Shown here: in pieces, positions 59,881-64,000 of the stretch
Layout: each line of letters opens with the position of its first letter
Position numbering within the stretch: position 1 is the first letter of the stretch
Assembly (NCBI GenBank): GCA_023333565.1
Contig: JAJKFH010000374.1
Span: forward strand, 3,844,001-3,908,000
From: Puffinus mauretanicus
Taxonomy: Eukaryota > Chordata > Aves > Procellariiformes > Procellariidae
Reading direction: 5' to 3'
Length of the DNA: 64,000 nucleotides
Notes under the pieces: generated by a model
Database searches by the model: none
What the model was told of the DNA's origin: nothing
What the model saw: only the letters and a program-made list of their open reading frames with translations
Translations under genes and position numbers: made by a program

Positions 59881-62514
59881 ATAGGTAAAACGTAAAACTT
59901 GGGAGATATCCATCACATTAATGCAAAAGTCATCCCACTGAAGAGACACAGCAGCAGGGAGGATGTACAAGAAAAACAGCCTCATAATAAGTGCCCTTGG
60001 TCTCATTTTTTATGGCCTGCAGCTGTTGCTTTCTGAAGTTCTGCCTATTAAAGCAAGGTCCTCTTCTGGTCAGCCTGGGCCCTTTGGGTAGGGGTTTCCT
60101 ACCATCCTGATCTTGTGTTCTTGTGAGCAACTTAGCATTTTTCCATTTCTGAACAAGGAAGAATTGTAATCCTTCATGTTGCGATACTGCTAAAGGGAGC
60201 AGAAGGACAGGGTAGGTTGGAGGGGATTACTGCTGGAAGTTGTATCAAAGCACCAGAGCTTAGGATTCAAATGGAGTCATGTGGAATCAGACTTTTAAGT
60301 CTGACTACCCCAATACCCACAGGCCTCATTTCAAACTGCTGAGAAAAGAAAAATATGGTATTTTAAATAGTGAATTTTTATCCATTACCTTTCATTAAAT
60401 GAGTAAAAATGGAAAATGACAATTCAGCCCTCAGCTGAAAAGCATGTTAGATTGACAGCTCTGGGAGTCCTAGGCTTGTACTCAGAATGAGAAATATATA
60501 CAGTGTAGCTATCCTTTATATACCTTATTCGTCTCCTGGAGGAGTATTTGCATTAGAGATTAGAAGGTAGGTCAGTCTTCCTGACCTGCCTGGTCTTTGG
60601 TAGAGCTGTAGAGTGGTGAAAGGAGGAACTCTTCTTCTATGGCTCTGATTTCCTCTCTGTTGCTTGTGTGACTGCTGAAGACAGAAAGAGCCATGAGGCA
60701 GCTTAGTGCACCCAGCCCAGGGAGCAGAGCAAGGGGTTTTGAGCTGAGCAGAACGAAATGGAGTTTGTGCTGCATGTATTGTCTGCCACGTTAGGGCAAG
60801 ATTTTCCCCTGAACAAGTGATTGGCAAAAGGCATGTGCTTGCTAAATAGTGATAAAGAAGCAAGAATATGGAAACCATCTCAAATATTTTATAGTTTTGT
60901 TATTGTTTGGTTGTTGTTTTTTTTTTTTTTTTTTAATCTCTCTGTCATGAATGTTTGTGACTGAAGAGAAAAATGAGGTCAAAGGAAAGACTCCTGACAT
61001 ATTAAGAAACTTCAAAAGATCTAGAGTCCTTACACTAATCTCAATGTACAGGATCTAGTTCCTAGACATGGAAGCCTAACAATTCAGTGCCTAGTCATGG
61101 AAACATCCAGGTTTTCACCATTTTGTTACCATCTCCCCAATGAAGTTCTCTTCTGTTGCAGTCCAGCTTTTTGATGTAAACCCCAAAAGTCACTGCCTAC
61201 TCCGTTTCCACTGGTCAGCTCTCGTGTCCAGTTTGTGCAAATCTCCTTTATTCTGCATTTGCATGTGATTGTTCTGTCCTCCTGGAGGACTGACCAGCGC
61301 TGAATTTTAGCCTTTCCCTCCCTGTTAAGTGTTACTGGAGGATGATTTAGAACTGCAGCCAAGGTGCTTGCCTCAAAGCCATGTTTTTAATAATGCGAGC
61401 TTTTCTTCTTGTTGAACACAGGGTTGGTCAGCTGAGGATGTGGATAAAGTAAGGTACAGGCGATAGTTGGCAGTTCACTTTTCACCAGGCCCAGTCCGAT
61501 GCTGGGAGCACCGCTGTGGTGTGAAAGAGCTGCTGTTAGCCACCTTGGTGAAGGGGCTGGAGATTGTCCAGTGTTCAGCGGGATGGACATTTCCTCCTGT
61601 CCCAGTCTGTCACTCTCCTTTTTATTGAGGCAACATCACAGTTCTGTATCTTGTTCAAACGCTTGTACGCCATTCCCCTAAGCCTGCCGGGTTCCTTCTG
61701 CCACCTCGCCTTCCAGTCTGATCAAATTTCACTTTCCTGTCTGGTGCAGAAGAGTAAGGAATGTCCTGGAAGATTTCTTGGGATGTGGGAAAAGGGGACA
61801 AGGGAAGGAATGAACAGAGCTTTGTCAAACAAAAGGCTGGTATCTTTTTCTTGTGTCATTTTATAGCCTGCAACATTTTCGGGTAAAGCAATTAGGCAAA
61901 ACAAAAAGGATTAGAGTAAAGAGAAACAGAAATTATTTATCATGCTATTTTTTAAATGGCTCACTTTGTTTTTGCTAAATCTTTTAATTTTTTATTTAAA
62001 GACAAAGGCACTTGGGCTGCTTTAAAAAAAAATCAAAACGTAAAGGAACACCACAAATAGCCATGTTGAGGAGTAATGAATCTAGCAGACAGAAGGACTT
62101 GTGTCCAAATAAAAAAGGCAGAAAAGTGTAGACTGGAATTGGTATTGACTGTGCAACGTGCACAGTGCTAATGGACCTGCAGAAGAAACAAGAACATTGC
62201 AGCCATAAAGTGAAAACCTGGTCCACTGTGAATACAGATGAGAGTGGGAAAGACAGTGCTTTTATGGGGCTGCTTTTGCACACATGGCCTCTTGAGCTAA
62301 CCTACTTATAAAGTCAGAGGGACAGGACGTAGATTAGCAATCAGCATCCTCATTTAGCCATTTCTCCCCAGGTTGATTTACACTGCTGTGATTTCTCTTT
62401 TCTTTTGTCTTTTCTTGCTGGCTGGTGACTATTTGCTGAGCCTGTCTATTCTTTTTACACTGTTCTTTTTCTAAGAGAAGCTATAAAAGTTAAAATGCTG
62501 GTCATTTACCCTTC

Positions 62515-62536
62515 TCTGTGTGTGTATGTGTGTGTT
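62515..62536. repeat. Short (TG)n-rich microsatellite
   Basis: Imperfect TG repeats (ctgtgtgtgtatgtgtgtgt) of about 20 bp; otherwise the flanking intron is unremarkable. Confidence 0.8.
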
Positions 62537-63101
62537 GCCTACAGTTCATACCCTAGTCTGTGCCACCAGCGAAGCCTCAGTCAGTAAGTTTTCCAGGAGA
62601 AGCAGCTTTGAAACAGCTGCCATGTCCCTTCTGCTGAGAGTTGTTTTTTCCCAGACACCCCATTGCTCAGATTAGGGAGGGATACTGGCCTGTATCCACT
62701 GGATCAATGTGCTCTATCAAAGTGTTGATCAACAAAATCCTATTAAAACATAGCTTTCTTCTCCTATGTGGATCCCTTGAAAGGGAGTATCCTGTTAGGG
62801 GCAGAAGAGACTGTGCATGCCAAGAGCTCTAACCCAGCATCTGTTTGAGTGCCTGCAAGTGACTGTGTATTATGTTTTTTCCTGCTTCAGCATTGCTCCT
62901 GGGTTACATGCTTCAGCAGCTCCCTGGTTAAGGCTACCTAGGAGGGCTTCAGGGCAGGAAGGAGGATCACCTACATAAACTGGGAGGGGAGATATGGGGG
63001 TCCTGGCGTTAGACTTGTTTGTGTTTGGAACTCAGATGTGTTCAGTACTGAGGTGAGACAGAAGTGTTCAGGCAATGAACTGTAACCCATCTAACACTGT
63101 T

Positions 63102-64000
63102 GATCATAGAATCATAGAATAGTTTGGACTGGAAGGGACCTTTAAAGGTCATCTAGTCCAACCCCCCTGCTGTGGGCAGGGACATCTTCAACTAGATCAG
63201 GTTGCTCAGAGCCCTGTCCAACTTGACCTTGAATGTTGCCAGGGATGGGGCATCTACCACCTCCCTGGGCAACCTGTTCCAGTGTTTCACCACCCACATC
63301 ATAAAAAATTTCTTCTTCATATCTAGTCCGAATCTACCCTCTTTCAGTTTAAAACCATTCCCCCTTGTCTTGTTGCAATAGGCCCTGCTAAAAAGTTTGT
63401 CCCCTTCTTTCTTATAAGCCTCCTTTAAGTATTGACAGGCTGCAATAACGTCCCCCTAAAGCTTTCTCTTCTCCAGGCTGAATAACCCCAACTCCTTTAC
63501 CCTTTCTTCATAGGAGAGGTGTTCCATCCCTCTGATCATTTTCATGGCCCTCCTCTGGACCCGCTCCAACAGGTCCATGTCTTTCCTGTGCTGAGGGCTC
63601 CAGAGCTGGAGGCAGTACTGCAGGTGGGGTCTCACCAGAGCGGAGTTCTGAGGGGCAGAATCACCTCCCTCGATCTGCTGGCCACACTTCTTTTGATGCA
63701 GCCCAGGATACGGTTGGCCTTCTGGGCTGTGAGCGCACATTGCTGGCTCATGTCCAGCTTCCGCCACCAGTACCCCTTCTCGGCAGGGCTGCTCTCAATC
63801 CCTTCATCCCCCAGCCTGTACTGATGTCGGGGGTTGCCCCGACCTGGGTGCAGGACCTTGCACTTGACCTTGTTGAACCTCATGAGGTTCACACAGGCCC
63901 ACTTCTCGAGCTTGTCCAGGTCCCTCTGGATGGCATCCCGTCCCTCAGTCACGTCAGCCGCACCACTCAGCCTGGTGTCATCTGCAGACGTGCTGAGGGT
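63102..64000 (-). mobile_element. CR1 LINE, antisense, cut by window end
   Basis: The 3' end on the - strand carries two ATTCTATG-type units (gatcatagaatcatagaata on +). The body is closely similar to the CR1 at 24508-25606 along its whole visible length and in the same orientation, so both belong to one subfamily. ORF2 is interrupted: relative to the other copy there are small indels near 63646 and 63760-63780, and the protein is readable only in pieces ([18 protein letters not shown] within 63456-63767). The 5' end lies beyond the window. Confidence 0.95.

Larger units (their letters stand above)
52926..64000 (+). other. NRXN3: NRXN3 intron after EGF-B exon (runs beyond window)
   Basis: The donor gtaagc begins at 52926. 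The next neurexin exon (start of LNS4, expected to read like EASILSYDGSM) is not present before the window ends, so this intron exceeds 11 kb. It holds a tRNA-SINE-like relic (53899-54010), a solo LTR (54199-54731), a 39-bp LTR remnant (59842-59880) and a CR1 (63102 to the end). The stretches 52926-53898, 54737-59837 and 59885-63101 contain nothing else I could identify, apart from A/T and TG runs. Confidence 0.85.

Overview
This is a stretch of a vertebrate gene on the + strand with short coding exons set in very long introns. The exons encode the middle of an alpha-neurexin, and residue choices point to neurexin-3 (NRXN3). Five exon segments are recognisable: the first part of LNS2 (5529-5830), the alternatively spliced SS2 micro-exon (11150-11194), the rest of LNS2 (12933-13094), the start and core of LNS3 (47026-47464), and the end of LNS3 plus an EGF-like repeat (52542-52925). 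All exon phases join correctly and every intron has GT/AG ends. The first and last coding exons of the gene lie outside the window.

The organism is a bird, probably a neoavian. The evidence is many CR1 LINE fragments ending in ATTCTATG-type repeats, a bird-type solo LTR (CCAGGACA end, CTTATATA promoter box, 5-bp target-site duplication), and neurexin coding sequence close to other amniotes. No bacterial-type genes, CRISPR arrays or tRNA/rRNA genes were seen. Nearly all short open frames are chance readings of intron or CR1 sequence.

Layout: 1-5528 intron with a MIR-like relic and an old CR1; 5529-13094 the LNS2 exon group, whose SS2 exon sits in a 1.7-kb zone rich in pyrimidine runs, ACTAAY (STAR/QKI-type) and TGCATG (RBFOX-type) motifs; 13095-47025 a 33.9-kb intron with several CR1 copies of different ages, MIR-like relics and a 99-bp inverted repeat around a sense-strand CR1 fossil; 47026-52925 the LNS3/EGF exons; 52926-64000 intron with the solo LTR, a collapsed 39-bp LTR remnant and a second young CR1 cut by the window end.

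The exons make one protein segment: LNS2 (with or without an 8- or 15-residue SS2 insert), LNS3 and EGF-B of a presynaptic cell-surface receptor. No wholly new system was found. The most interesting items are the SS2 exon with tandem donors and its dense splicing-motif setting, the inverted repeat abutting the CR1 5' junction, and the collapsed LTR.
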